The position numbers and the translations under genes are program-made. A stretch of DNA of 34,627 nucleotides, taken from positions 1 through 34,627 of the IMG/VR virus record IMGVR_UViG_3300032294_001716; one strand, written 5' to 3'. The DNA comes from a virus. Positions 6,212-15,443 of this stretch are shown here, in pieces. The first letter of the stretch is position 1. Each line of letters opens with the position of its first letter. Under the pieces are notes generated by a model, which saw nothing but the letters and a program-made list of their open reading frames with translations, did not search any database and was not told where the DNA came from.

Positions 6212-7219
6212 ATGCCAGATTCAAGCTTAACCGCCATACGTACAAAAGTACGTCGCCTTACAAGAAGCCCCTCTACAGCACAGATATCTGATGCCCAAAT
6301 AGACGAATATGTTAATACCTTTGTAGTGTACGATTTTCCAGAACAAATAAGACTTTCTGCATTACGTACAGTGTTAACTTTTTACACCCAACCTGGTGTA
6401 GACGTTTATGAAACATCGACAGATCCTAATAATCCATTATATGATTTTAAAAACAGATATGTTGCTGTTCACCCACCAATTTATCTAGCAGGTATACAAG
6501 GTTTTTATACACAATGGAGAGATGTATTTTATGGATATTATCCACAAACGAACACTATTGCACAAACTGGTTTGTTTGGTGATGGTGCTACAACTGCATT
6601 TACTGGCACTGTTGTTGCTAGACCTATGCTCCAAAGAAGCGTTATCTTTACTGCGGTAAATAATGCAGGCACAAGCATGGTTTTAATAGATGAACCTGCA
6701 ACAAACACAACAGGTAATTTAAGACTGCCTACACCAGAACCACCATTTCCAGCACCAGTTGGCACAATTAATTATGTTACAGGTGCATTTACCCTAACGT
6801 TCCCTGCTGCACCAGCAGCTCAAGCACCTGTTATAGTAGAAAATATAGCTTACCAACCAGGCAAACCCTTAGCTATGCTTTACTACGATCAAAAGTTTAC
6901 AATTAGACCTGTGCCAGATAAGTCATACGCAGTTAGCATAGAAGCAGATATCAGACCAACTGAACTGTTAGCTACAAACCAAAGCCCTCAACTAGCTCAA
7001 TGGTGGCAGTATATAGCGTTCGGCGCAGCAAAGAAGATATTCGAAGACCGCATGGATATGGATTCTGTGCAATTAATACTGCCTGAATTTAAACTACAAG
7101 AACGTTTGTGCTTACGTGCCACATTAACACAACAAGCTAACGAACGAACAGTAACTATATACACACAAGGTAAAAATTATGGCTTTGGCTGGTTTGGAAC
7201 TGGCGGATGGCCTTATTAA
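6212..7219 (+). CDS. Head-to-tail adaptor protein (SU10/phiEco32-type)
   Basis: The 335-residue product starts with the signature I associate with podovirus adaptor proteins of the SU10 kind: LTAIRTKVRRLTRSPSTAQIS, then DAQIDEYVNTFVVYDFPEQIR and LRTVLTFYTQPGVDVYE (residues about 6-70). A beta-rich insertion spans about 120-225, followed by the conserved ADIRPTELL and QWWQYIAFGAAKKIFEDR near 265-285. Adaptors join the portal ring to the nozzle and fibres. An upstream in-frame TTG (6194) exists, but AGGAG at 6202-6206 points to ATG 6212. It is the first gene of the tail operon after the terminator. Confidence 0.88.
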   Translation: MPDSSLTAIRTKVRRLTRSPSTAQISDAQIDEYVNTFVVYDFPEQIRLSALRTVLTFYTQPGVDVYETSTDPNNPLYDFKNRYVAVHPPIYLAGIQGFYTQWRDVFYGYYPQTNTIAQTGLFGDGATTAFTGTVVARPMLQRSVIFTAVNNAGTSMVLIDEPATNTTGNLRLPTPEPPFPAPVGTINYVTGAFTLTFPAAPAAQAPVIVENIAYQPGKPLAMLYYDQKFTIRPVPDKSYAVSIEADIRPTELLATNQSPQLAQWWQYIAFGAAKKIFEDRMDMDSVQLILPEFKLQERLCLRATLTQQANERTVTIYTQGKNYGFGWFGTGGWPY

Positions 7220-7228
7220 GGAGATATT

Positions 7229-7888
7229 ATGGCTTTAAATCAAGTACCACAAGTAGGGCAAGACTTAGCTAATACGCAAACACCAATATTAAATAATTTT
7301 AATAATATAAATAATAATTTTTTAGTAGACCATGTAGAATTTGCTAGCGGTGCAGATAGCGGTAAACATAAAAAAATTACTTTTCCTGTTTTGTATAGTA
7401 CAACGGGAACCATGCCGGCGTTTGGTGTAGATGAGCGTGGACTGTTTGCTGCGCAAACAACAACAACAGGTGTAAATGAAATATTTGTTTGGAAAAGTGC
7501 ATCATTTGGTGGTGGTTTACCTAGTCAAAGATTTTCTATTACACAAAACAGAGGTAATAATCCTGCTGAAGCAGCAGCTAGTTATGGTGCTGCCCTTGGA
7601 TCATTACCAAACACAACTGGTTATTCTATGTTGCCAAATGGAACTTTCTTGCAATGGATGGTAGTAAATTTTGCAGCAGGTGCAGCAAGCCGATCATTTA
7701 ACTGGCCAATACCTTTTGTTGGTTATGTTTTTAATGTGCAGATTACATTGTATGCTGCAGCTGGTTTTTCTAATACTACAGCTAATGTTAGTACTGCTGC
7801 GGCGAATGTGTTAACTGAAGTAAGGATTTCTCAGTCAAATACAAACCAGCATACATATATGATTTTTGGCATAGGAACACGTTACTAA
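7229..7888 (+). CDS. Tail-associated structural protein, 219 aa
   Basis: The product starts NQVPQVGQDLANTQTPILNNF then FLVDHVEFASGADSGKHKK, a pattern common in environmental phage tail or fibre-hub proteins, followed by a beta-rich Gly/Ala/Asn body ending in VRISQSNTNQHTYMIFGIG. It lies between adaptor and nozzle, so it is likely part of the tail knob or a fibre attached at the neck. GGAG eight bases upstream supports the start. The exact role is unknown. Confidence 0.8.
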   Translation: MALNQVPQVGQDLANTQTPILNNFNNINNNFLVDHVEFASGADSGKHKKITFPVLYSTTGTMPAFGVDERGLFAAQTTTTGVNEIFVWKSASFGGGLPSQRFSITQNRGNNPAEAAASYGAALGSLPNTTGYSMLPNGTFLQWMVVNFAAGAASRSFNWPIPFVGYVFNVQITLYAAAGFSNTTANVSTAAANVLTEVRISQSNTNQHTYMIFGIGTRY

Positions 7889-7898
7889 AGGAAATACT

Positions 7899-10073
7899 AT
7901 GTCTGATAGATTTTTTATAGCTCCGTACGATGCAAACTCAGGTTTGCGTACGGATGTTAAGCCATGGCTTATACCAGATGAGGCATTTTCCGTCATGGAG
8001 AATGCTTATGTTTTTCGTGGTCGTGTTCGTAAAAGATTTGGCACAAGATATATAAATAACCAATTTGACCCAAAACTAAGTCAACTAAGACATTTGTTAG
8101 TACCAGTTGGTCTTGTGGTGACTACTGCTAGCAATATTGCTCTAGGTCAAACTTTTACTATTGGTAATGATGTATTTACAGTTATTAACACAACTGTTGG
8201 ACAATTTTTATTATCTACATCTGGTGTAACTGCTCAAATAACAGCAGCAAACCAAGTTACTTTTTCTGCAATTGCAGGTAACGTTTTTTGGTACCCGCAT
8301 TTACCAGTTATGGGTTTTATAATCAGAGAACAAAGTACGTTAAACCAAGAAGAAACAATAGCTTTTGATACACAATACGCATATAGATATGCTGCTGGGT
8401 GGTTACGTTTGGCTGGCGGAGCAGATACATGGAGTAGCACAGATGCTAACTTTTTTTGGGGCATTAACTATTTAGCTCCACAAACTGGTACGCGTTACTT
8501 ATTTGTAACTAACTATGATCTTACTTTACCTGTAAGTGCTACAAATACTATGCGTTATTATGATGGTGCTACATGGGCAGCATTTCAACCAAGAATTAAT
8601 TCTATCGCAACAGTTACATTAAAAACAGCTAGAATATTGACTGTTTTTCATAACAGATTGTTAGCATTAAACGTGCAAGAATATGATTCAGTAGGGCCAA
8701 CAGCTACTTTATATCCAAACAGATGCAGATTTAGTGCTTTAGGAAATTTTACTGATCCTGCTTTTCGTGAAGACGTAGCGGGTCAAGGTGGTTTTATTGA
8801 TGCGTATACATCAGAAGCTATCGTAACAGTAGAATTTGTTAAAGACAGATTAATTGTTTATTTTGAACGATCAACATGGGAATTAGCGTATACAGGCAAT
8901 GAAATTACACCTTTTACATGGCAACAACTTAACACGGAATTAGGTGCTGAGTCTACATTTAGTATTATTCCGTTTGACCGTGTAGCTATTGGTATAGGTC
9001 AAACTGGTGTACATGCTTGTAACGGGTCTAACGTAGAGCGTATTGACCAAAAAATACCAGAACAAGTATTTAATATAAGAGATGCTAGCGTAGCCACAGC
9101 AAGAGTATATGGCATACGTGATTATTTTGTAGAAATGCTTTATTGGACATATCCTGACTCACAAACAAATAACAATTTAAACCCGTATCCAAAAAAAATA
9201 TTAGTTTATAACTATGTAAATAATACATGGTCAATAAATGACGATTCAATAACAGCTTTTGGTTATTTCCAAGCATCGCAAGGCGTAAACTGGGCTATGC
9301 CAGTACCTTGGGCAAGCAGTACACCATGGGTTTCTGGAAGTGGGCAAGCGCAATTTAGAAGCGTTTTGGCTGGAAACCAACAAGGGTTTACTTTTATTTG
9401 TGATACTAATAGTACAAACACAGTGCAATTAATTACAATTACAAACATAACTGCTGTTGTAGCACCAGATGGACAGGTTACAAGAACTCTAACAGTGTAT
9501 AATCACAATTTTAATGTGAATGAATATATTTACATTGATGATTGCAGTGGCGATACAAACATAAATGGCAAAATATTTGAGATCACAAGATATTTAGATG
9601 AAAACAGTTTTGAAATTCAAAGCTTTGATGCGTTTGTTGCTTACACTGGTGGTGGTTCAATAGCTCGAGTGCCAGAAATAGTTATTTCAACAAAAGAGTT
9701 TAACTTTTATGGTCAAAAAGGTCGAAATACGGCATTAAACAAAGTAGATTTTTTAGTAGACACAACGCCAGCTGGCAGAATAGATGTTAACTATTACGCG
9801 AGTACCAATTTTCAAAACTTATTAACAGCGTCGGCAACAAGTGGTGCATTACTAGGTACTGGTACATTAGAAACTTTTGCTCAGCCAAACTCTTTTGAAG
9901 TGTTTACATCAAGAGTATGGCATCCAGTGTATTTTTTAGGTGAGGGTGAAGTTGTGCAATTGCAATTTAAGTTTACAGACGCACAGTTAAGAGATGTAAA
10001 TGTTTGGTTGTCAGATTTTCAATTGCATGCAATGTGTTTATATACCAACCCAACAAGCTATAGGTTTCAATAA
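7899..10073 (+). CDS. Tail nozzle protein
   Basis: The 724-residue product begins RFFIAPYDANSGLRTDVKPW then LIPDEAF, NAYVFRGRVRKRFGTRYIN, the N-terminal pattern of SU10/phiEco32-type nozzle proteins, and the size fits a podovirus nozzle (T7 gp12/P22 gp10 role). The body is beta-rich. Around residues 510-590 an FCCH-like insertion is visible (YNHNFNVNEYIYIDDCSGDT, NINGKIFEI, YTGGGSIARV), similar to the module in the proteins at 4094 and 5639. The protein should form the hexameric tail tube below the adaptor. Its stop overlaps the next start (TAATG at 10071-10075), implying coupled translation. Confidence 0.88.
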   Translation: MSDRFFIAPYDANSGLRTDVKPWLIPDEAFSVMENAYVFRGRVRKRFGTRYINNQFDPKLSQLRHLLVPVGLVVTTASNIALGQTFTIGNDVFTVINTTVGQFLLSTSGVTAQITAANQVTFSAIAGNVFWYPHLPVMGFIIREQSTLNQEETIAFDTQYAYRYAAGWLRLAGGADTWSSTDANFFWGINYLAPQTGTRYLFVTNYDLTLPVSATNTMRYYDGATWAAFQPRINSIATVTLKTARILTVFHNRLLALNVQEYDSVGPTATLYPNRCRFSALGNFTDPAFREDVAGQGGFIDAYTSEAIVTVEFVKDRLIVYFERSTWELAYTGNEITPFTWQQLNTELGAESTFSIIPFDRVAIGIGQTGVHACNGSNVERIDQKIPEQVFNIRDASVATARVYGIRDYFVEMLYWTYPDSQTNNNLNPYPKKILVYNYVNNTWSINDDSITAFGYFQASQGVNWAMPVPWASSTPWVSGSGQAQFRSVLAGNQQGFTFICDTNSTNTVQLITITNITAVVAPDGQVTRTLTVYNHNFNVNEYIYIDDCSGDTNINGKIFEITRYLDENSFEIQSFDAFVAYTGGGSIARVPEIVISTKEFNFYGQKGRNTALNKVDFLVDTTPAGRIDVNYYASTNFQNLLTASATSGALLGTGTLETFAQPNSFEVFTSRVWHPVYFLGEGEVVQLQFKFTDAQLRDVNVWLSDFQLHAMCLYTNPTSYRFQ

Positions 10074-10561
10074 TGCCACAATATAAAAACGTATATGTAC
10101 CAAATACATTTATATGGGAGACAGGGACTATCGATAAGATAGACCCTAACACACCCCAATTTAAAGAGCTGTTAGTTAGGTTATACCAGAACTTAAACTT
10201 GATGTGTTTTGCGTTGAACCTCAAAGACACAGGTTATTATATCTTAGAACCTGTACAATCAAGCCAACAATGGTTTACACCAAACAACAACAGTGCTTTT
10301 AGGTTTGCTATTCGTAAAACGATAGACCTAGGTGCTTTGGGTGCTGGTGTTAAAAACGTGGCACATGGCTTAAACATTGCTGCTTCTTGGAAGTTTACGC
10401 AAATAGTAGGTGCTGCATCTGACACAGTAGGTTCAAACTACTATCCAATACCAAGTGCAAACCTAACGGCTTATGTGGATGCAGTAAACGTTGTAATAAA
10501 TAACACAACAGGTATTAATTTTGATTATGCTTATATCGTGTTAAATTGGCTAGAAACTTAA
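10073..10561 (+). CDS. Tail structural protein with C-terminal beta domain, 162 aa
   Basis: An N-terminal segment (FIWETGTIDKIDPNTPQFKEL) precedes a conserved-type beta domain: KTIDLGALGAGVKNVAHGL near 83-101, FTQIVGAASDTVGSNYYPIP near 107-126, and a closing YAYIVLNWLE. The same type of domain ends many phage fibre and tail proteins, with D-G-L..(K/T)-VAHG as its mark. It is translationally coupled to the nozzle gene and is probably mounted on the tail. Host binding versus tail closure cannot be decided from sequence. Confidence 0.8.
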   Translation: MPQYKNVYVPNTFIWETGTIDKIDPNTPQFKELLVRLYQNLNLMCFALNLKDTGYYILEPVQSSQQWFTPNNNSAFRFAIRKTIDLGALGAGVKNVAHGLNIAASWKFTQIVGAASDTVGSNYYPIPSANLTAYVDAVNVVINNTTGINFDYAYIVLNWLET

Positions 10562-10573
10562 AAGGAAAAACAA

Positions 10574-11218
10574 ATGGCAATAATGGATTTATTTCAATCA
10601 AAACCCGCCCAAATACAGGGCGTGTCACCATACGACCCAGCGCAGTTAGCTGATATTCAAAGACTAAGGCAAACTGGTTTTGGTATTTTAGCGGACCCTA
10701 CGCAAAGTTTTCAACCAATAGCACAACAAGCAAGAACACAGTTTCAGCAAAAGACTGTACCGATGCTCGCAGAAAGATTTTTGGGCAGCGGACAAAACCT
10801 TGCAAGCAGTGGGCTAACACAACAGCTCAGCCAAGGTGCCGCGGGCCTCGAAGAAGCGTTAGCAGCCTTACAAGCACAATACGGTTTACAAAACAGAGCG
10901 CAAGGGCTTCAAGCAATTGGCATGGGGCTATCTCCGCAGTTTCAATTTTTTCAAACACCAGAACAACAAGGTTTATTAGGTTCGTTATTACCTATGGCTT
11001 TGCAAGCTGGTTTAGGTTATTTAACTGGTGGTGGTGCTGGTGCATTAATGAGTGGACTGGGTGGACTGTTTAATAAACCAGCTAGTGGTTCAGCACCAAC
11101 AAGTTTTGGCAACAAACTCACAGCGATGCAGTATGGCGGAGTAGAAGGTTTATATAAACCAAGCTTTGCTCAAGGTGGTTTAGGATTTACAAACCCATTA
11201 ATAGCAGGAGGTTTCTAA
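10574..11218 (+). CDS. Putative ejection (internal virion) protein, 214 aa
   Basis: Gln-rich helical N-terminal half (PIAQQARTQFQQKTVPMLAE, LTQQLSQGAAGLEEALAALQ) followed by a hydrophobic Gly/Leu/Ala stretch at about 137-166 (LLGSLLPMALQAGLGYLTGG), which could insert into a membrane. The pairing with a much larger, similarly built gene downstream is typical of podovirus ejection proteins that leave the head with DNA and form a channel. No enzymatic motif is seen. AAAGGAAAAAC upstream supports the start; only one base separates it from the next gene. Confidence 0.7.
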   Translation: MAIMDLFQSKPAQIQGVSPYDPAQLADIQRLRQTGFGILADPTQSFQPIAQQARTQFQQKTVPMLAERFLGSGQNLASSGLTQQLSQGAAGLEEALAALQAQYGLQNRAQGLQAIGMGLSPQFQFFQTPEQQGLLGSLLPMALQAGLGYLTGGGAGALMSGLGGLFNKPASGSAPTSFGNKLTAMQYGGVEGLYKPSFAQGGLGFTNPLIAGGF

Positions 11219-11219
11219 C

Positions 11220-13895
11220 ATGGCAGACCCACTAAAACTAGCAACAACAGCACCAGTAAGTATCTCGAGCCCAATGACAACCCTAGGTGGACAGTTAGGG
11301 CAAGCATTAGGCGGAGGCTTACAACAGCTAGCGGCTAACAGGCTTCAAAGGCTACAACAGCAACAACAGGTTAGCGGATTAGCTAATTTAATCGGCGGAG
11401 ACCAACAGCTTGCAGCAAACATACTTAGCCAATCACCAGAGATTCAAAAACAAATCTTTGGTAGCCAAGGTTTTGCAAATTTGATGGGTGGTGGTCTTGG
11501 TATGGCACCAGCTGAAGGCGTGCCTAGTCAAGCTGCAGGTGGGTTGTTTACTCCAGCGGAAAAACCATTAACAGCTTACCAACGCGGACAGCAAGAACTT
11601 GCAGAAAGAACTTTGCAGCAAAAAGAACAAGCCGCTGAATCAGCTGAAAGAAGAGCTGTAGCTAAAGAAAAACTTGCATTAAGAAAAGAATCCGAAGCTT
11701 TTTACCAAAAAAATATTGATCCTGAAATTAAAAAAGCAGAAAAAGCTAAATTAGACAACGTTAAATTATTAAACTTGCGCAAGATAAGTAAAGATATAAC
11801 TAATCTTGATAGGTTAATTGACAAGCTACCATCAGAAGGTTGGTATTCTAACCTAGCCACTCAATTTTTAAGCCCTGCGGCAATTAATGCGAAAAAAGAT
11901 CAAGCAAGCTTTTTACGTGGGATCAAAGACGAGCTAGGCGGAAGGCTTAACGAAACAGAATTTAATGCGTGGATGAGCCAATATCCTGATTTATTAGGCA
12001 CCACCCCAGCAGCTTCAGACAGGGTTATTGAGGCTTTGATTAATTTGAATGATTTTTTAATTAAAAAAGCCGAAGTTAAATTGGATATATTTAACGAAAA
12101 CCCTGACATAACTTCTGGTGAGTTTGCTAAAGAATTAAGCAAAAGAATGGAGCCTTTTTATAACGAGTTTGCAGGCAACAAGCCAATAGAAACAGCGCAA
12201 ACCCCGCAAGGTGAAGTGGTGCAGCCAGAATCATCTGAAGCGTTACAGCAAGCAACAGCTCAAATACCACAACAACAATTACAAGCAGCACCTGCACCAC
12301 AGGTAGTAGGACAACCGCAAGCTACGATTCAGGAAAGAGTTGATAGATTACAAAACTTAGATCCAGATACGCAGCTTAGAGCTAGAGAATTATTACGTGA
12401 AGGTTTCAGCGAGCAAGAAGCTTTAGATATAATAAGAGAACAAGACAAAACGACAAAGCAATTTGTGGGTGCAACAGCAGGGACAGCGGCTCAAATTGTG
12501 CAACCTTTTGTTACGGCGTTTGGCAATCCTCTAAGCAAAATATTTAACAACCTTGGCGAAGGCAAAATAGGCCAAGCTGCAAAAATAGCTAGAAAGATAA
12601 TACCTACAGATGCAGAAGCCGAGCAATATTTAAAACAGCTAGGCGTGCCACAAGAACAAATAGATAATCCAAGTTTATTGGTTAAAAGTTTGCGTGCTGC
12701 TGGCGTTTTAGTGCCATTAGGTCTAGCAACTGCTGCTGCTCCGTTGGCAACATTAGCATCGGTAGCATTAGGTACAGCAGGAAGTCAATTTGGTTCTTTT
12801 GCTTTGGGTAAACTAGGCGGCATGATTAGTCCTGAAGCTGAGCAAATTGGAGCGGGAATAGGTGAGCTTGGTGGCGGTGTTTTAGGTGCTGCAAAAGGCC
12901 AACAATATGGCAAACAGTTGTCAAAAGCAATCAGCAATAATGAAGCTGCAAATAATGTTTTAAAATCTGTTACTGATAAAATAGAGTCAGTAAAAAATTT
13001 AACTACAAAACAAAACCTAGACTTAGACAAACAAATCAAAAGTGTTGGGCCAACATTAAACAAACAAGGCAAAGAACTTTCCGCAGCATATAATTCTATT
13101 GATCCGTTATTAGAAGCTAACAAAAACGTTCTAATAGATCAGGGAACAAGGCAAAGTATATTCAACGAGCTTCTAAACCTAGCCGACAAGGAATATTCAC
13201 CAGCTGCAAGAAGTAAGCTAATGGAATATGCCAAGAAATATGAACCAGCTAGGGTCGGCGAAAATCCTGTGTCAGTTGCTGAAATGGTGCAAGATTCCAA
13301 AAACCTGTATCAATCAGCTTTAAAAAGCAGTAATAAGAAACCGTTCTTAGAAGCTAGAGAGTTTATCAAAGAGCAAGGTATAGAAAAGTTTGCTACTCCA
13401 GAATATCTTGAAGCTGTAAAGCCATTGAACGAGCAATACAGACAATATAAAAACAATCTAAAAGAAGTATCAGACATAAAAGCTAAACTATCTATTGAAA
13501 AGATCCAAAACAAAGAAAAAGCTCTGACAAACTTATTTCAAGGCGTTGAAAAAATACAAAATGATTACGCTAGAAACAAAGGTGAAGCAGCATACAATAT
13601 CCAAGATCTTTTAATTGATAAATACTTACCAAAATCTCTCAAAGGTGTGAGGCTTGCCGCTAAGTTTAAAAAAAGGACTGGTGCAGAAGCAGAAAAAACC
13701 AAAGCGGTTATGAATTTATTAGAAGCAGAAGCTCCGGAATTGTTAAACCAATTTGTTACGCAATCTGTTGAATTTGCATTGATGCCAAATAAAACTAACT
13801 ATGCCGCTATGCAAGCAATCAACAATCAAATTAATAATTATTTGTTTAAACAAGAAGAACGCAAACCTTTAAAACGTATGTCGTTCGCCAAATAA
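11220..13895 (+). CDS. Large internal virion / DNA-ejection protein
   Basis: The 891-residue product has a Gln/Leu/Gly-rich N-terminus (about 20-90), a long coiled coil (about 115-185), a Gln/Pro-rich linker (about 320-375), a hydrophobic region around 490-560 (VPLGLATAAAPLATLASVAL and the Gly-rich segments after it) that could form membrane helices, then a long helical C-terminus to 891. Position at the end of the tail operon, size and this mix of helical and membrane-active segments fit a podovirus ejection protein. I see no lysozyme or transglycosylase motif. It ends just before a strong terminator facing the opposite gene set. Confidence 0.75.
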   Translation: MADPLKLATTAPVSISSPMTTLGGQLGQALGGGLQQLAANRLQRLQQQQQVSGLANLIGGDQQLAANILSQSPEIQKQIFGSQGFANLMGGGLGMAPAEGVPSQAAGGLFTPAEKPLTAYQRGQQELAERTLQQKEQAAESAERRAVAKEKLALRKESEAFYQKNIDPEIKKAEKAKLDNVKLLNLRKISKDITNLDRLIDKLPSEGWYSNLATQFLSPAAINAKKDQASFLRGIKDELGGRLNETEFNAWMSQYPDLLGTTPAASDRVIEALINLNDFLIKKAEVKLDIFNENPDITSGEFAKELSKRMEPFYNEFAGNKPIETAQTPQGEVVQPESSEALQQATAQIPQQQLQAAPAPQVVGQPQATIQERVDRLQNLDPDTQLRARELLREGFSEQEALDIIREQDKTTKQFVGATAGTAAQIVQPFVTAFGNPLSKIFNNLGEGKIGQAAKIARKIIPTDAEAEQYLKQLGVPQEQIDNPSLLVKSLRAAGVLVPLGLATAAAPLATLASVALGTAGSQFGSFALGKLGGMISPEAEQIGAGIGELGGGVLGAAKGQQYGKQLSKAISNNEAANNVLKSVTDKIESVKNLTTKQNLDLDKQIKSVGPTLNKQGKELSAAYNSIDPLLEANKNVLIDQGTRQSIFNELLNLADKEYSPAARSKLMEYAKKYEPARVGENPVSVAEMVQDSKNLYQSALKSSNKKPFLEAREFIKEQGIEKFATPEYLEAVKPLNEQYRQYKNNLKEVSDIKAKLSIEKIQNKEKALTNLFQGVEKIQNDYARNKGEAAYNIQDLLIDKYLPKSLKGVRLAAKFKKRTGAEAEKTKAVMNLLEAEAPELLNQFVTQSVEFALMPNKTNYAAMQAINNQINNYLFKQEERKPLKRMSFAK

Positions 13896-13900
13896 TAAAA

Positions 13901-13928
13901 AAGCCGTGGGGTAAGCACGGCTTCTTTT
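13901..13928. terminator. Terminator at the end of the tail operon (bidirectional)
   Basis: An 8-bp stem AAGCCGTG (13901-13908) / CACGGCTT (13916-13923) is followed on the plus strand by CTTTT and preceded by A6, so it can also act on the convergent minus-strand gene ending at 13947. Confidence 0.87.
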
Positions 13929-13946
13929 AAAGGAGCTAGACAAAGT

Positions 13947-14186
13947 TTATTCTGTGCTAACTACTGAAGATTCTATCACATCACTGGCAATAGAGCCAGA
14001 AATGTCTTTTGCGCCACAAATCACTCGCAACGTTTGTATATCGTCAGGCAATCCATCCAAATCAACTACGGTTATGAATTTAATTTCAAAGAACCCTTTA
14101 TACGTTTCGTTTAGCTCTTTTAGCACTGGTATTAGTTTTGCCGCTGTCTCGTTCTCCATCTGCTGACGCAGTAATATGTCTTTCAT
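13947..14186 (-). CDS. Small acidic hypothetical protein, 79 aa
   Basis: No family recognised. A helical N-terminus (LLRQQMENETAAKLIPVLKE) is followed by alternating strand-like segments (FFEIKFITVVDLDGLPDDIQ, LRVICGA) and an acidic Ser-rich tail. Last gene of a three-gene minus-strand set; it overlaps the previous gene by 89 bp in another frame, an unusually long overlap. GAGATAG upstream of the ATG is a modest ribosome site. The antisense open frame at 13954-14166 is a shadow. Confidence 0.6.
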   Translation of the reverse strand: MKDILLRQQMENETAAKLIPVLKELNETYKGFFEIKFITVVDLDGLPDDIQTLRVICGAKDISGSIASDVIESSVVSTE

Positions 14187-14370
14187 TTTCTATCTCACTT
14201 TTAATTTTTTCTAGTTTATTCTTTTGATACTCTAGCTCTTGTTGTAAATGTTCTATAATGCCTTGTAACTCATGATTGCGTGTTGTAAGTTGACTTATTA
14301 CTTGCATATCAGAATCGTGCAAATCCATGTATTTTTGAAGGTCTCGTTTAGCCTTAAAAAGTGAAAACAT
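14098..14370 (-). CDS. Small coiled-coil protein, 90 aa
   Basis: The start is set at the second in-frame ATG (MFSLFKAKRDL) because GGAGG lies nine bases upstream and the longer form would overlap the preceding gene. Residues about 10-65 form a likely coiled coil (ISQLTTRNHELQGIIEHLQQ, ELEYQKNKLEKIKSEIENER), then a basic Ser/Thr-rich tail. Function unknown; it resembles small phage accessory or spacer proteins only in composition. It starts three bases after the upstream stop. Confidence 0.65.
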   Translation of the reverse strand: MFSLFKAKRDLQKYMDLHDSDMQVISQLTTRNHELQGIIEHLQQELEYQKNKLEKIKSEIENERHITASADGERDSGKTNTSAKRAKRNV

Positions 14371-14372
14371 AA

Positions 14373-14963
14373 TTAAAAGCCTCCGTCTGGTTCTGGATCT
14401 ATTCCGCCACTGCATTGTTTACTAGTTACTGCAGGTTTATTTAAGATAACGCTAATAGGCGTGGTTGGTGTTTCAAGCTGTTTTAACAAAGCCATGGTTT
14501 TCTCGTGGTCGTATTTGGAAGTATCAAAGTAAGGTAAATAATGTTTTGTTAAGCTTTCGCTAAACACCTTCTTCATACCATTAGTAATCAAATTGTCTGC
14601 AACAGCAAGCTTGAAATTGTTGATTGCCGCTTTCAGGTACTTAGCGTTACTATGATGCGACACAGATAATTCATACAAATAATCTCTACTTATACCAACA
14701 AGATGTCCAAGCTTCTGTAGACTGAAGATTTCAAGCGTGCCTGCATAGACTTGCTCAGTAATCAAAACCACATGCCGCGTTAGTTTTAATATCTTGTCAT
14801 TGGTGTCGTTAGTGTTAAAGAAGTTCTTGTCAATTTCATCCTTGATTTGCATCAACACCGTATCAGCATGCTCTCCCAAAGGACGTGTTCTTAGGTCTAC
14901 CTTCTTCCTCCGTGGAGCAGGCTTATTTACTTCTTCTTTAGTTTTTTTACTATTATTTACCAT
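14373..14963 (-). CDS. Hypothetical protein with HTH-like segment (small terminase candidate)
   Basis: The 196-residue product has a basic, Pro/Lys-rich N-terminus (to about 27), then a helical core. FSLQKLGHLVGISRDYLYEL near 80-99 looks like a helix-turn-helix, followed by a long helix region (KYLKAAINNFKLAVADNLI). A disordered tail ends GGIDPEPDGGF. Basic arm plus HTH plus helical core would suit a small terminase subunit, which is otherwise missing, or a regulator. Neither is proven. It has a strong AGAGGTGG ribosome site and leads a minus-strand operon from the divergent promoter region 14964-15131. Confidence 0.7.
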   Translation of the reverse strand: MVNNSKKTKEEVNKPAPRRKKVDLRTRPLGEHADTVLMQIKDEIDKNFFNTNDTNDKILKLTRHVVLITEQVYAGTLEIFSLQKLGHLVGISRDYLYELSVSHHSNAKYLKAAINNFKLAVADNLITNGMKKVFSESLTKHYLPYFDTSKYDHEKTMALLKQLETPTTPISVILNKPAVTSKQCSGGIDPEPDGGF

Positions 14964-14984
14964 TTACCACCTCTTTTTTTATAA

Positions 14985-15012
14985 AAAATAGCTCAATTGT
15001 TGCTTAAATCAA
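14985..15012 (-). promoter_or_regulatory. Putative minus-strand promoter
   Basis: Read on the minus strand: TTGATT at 15012-15007, 16-bp spacer, TATTTT at 14990-14985. It lies about 20 bases before the gene starting at 14963. AT-rich DNA yields such boxes easily, so confidence is moderate. Confidence 0.45.
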
Positions 15013-15060
15013 CACACATACACCACACCATAACAATAAAAATATTTAAATACAAATATA

Positions 15061-15089
15061 TTGACATTAAAATTAAAATATAATATTAT
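15061..15089 (+). promoter_or_regulatory. Putative sigma70-type promoter for the lone gene at 15132
   Basis: Perfect TTGACA at 15061-15066, 17-bp spacer and TATTAT at 15084-15089. Together with the minus-strand boxes at 14985-15012 it makes the AT-rich region 14964-15131 a divergent control region. The perfect -35 suggests recognition by host RNA polymerase early in infection. Confidence 0.65.
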
Positions 15090-15131
15090 ATAAATAACAA
15101 ATAAAACAACAACATTTAATAAAGGAAAAAA

Positions 15132-15428
15132 ATGTTATTATTAACTTACCGCATATCATGGTGTACCGACGTTCGTGATACAATTTTAGTCAAAATATTA
15201 AACCATAATCGTCCAAGTTTTAATTTTCAACCATCGGGAACTGATCAACCAGATTTAGAAATTGATGATATTTATGTTTGGTTCAAGCCTAGCAAAGATA
15301 ACCCATCTATTTATGTACCAAATGAAGACCTACAATTCTCTCATTTTTATTCAAGCGATGATAAATTTATGGGAAAACTGTCGTGGGACGTCAACAGATT
15401 TGCAAAAACAGTAAAAAACCCTTATTAA
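15132..15428 (+). CDS. Hypothetical protein, lone plus-strand gene, 98 aa
   Basis: No family recognised. The product starts with a strand-like YRISWCTDVRDTILVKIL and continues with DLEIDDIYVWFKPSKDNPSIY and LQFSHFYSSDDKFMGKLSW; it looks like a small soluble beta-rich protein. It stands alone between minus-strand modules with its own promoter, AAAGGA ribosome site and terminator, the arrangement of early host-takeover or anti-defence genes in many phages. That role is inferred from context only. Confidence 0.75.
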   Translation: MLLLTYRISWCTDVRDTILVKILNHNRPSFNFQPSGTDQPDLEIDDIYVWFKPSKDNPSIYVPNEDLQFSHFYSSDDKFMGKLSWDVNRFAKTVKNPY

Positions 15429-15443
15429 ATTCTTTATTAAATG

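Noticed and set aside
13954-14166. Plus-strand frame opposite the 13947 gene
   Set aside because: No ribosome site, lies after a terminator and opposite a better-supported gene.
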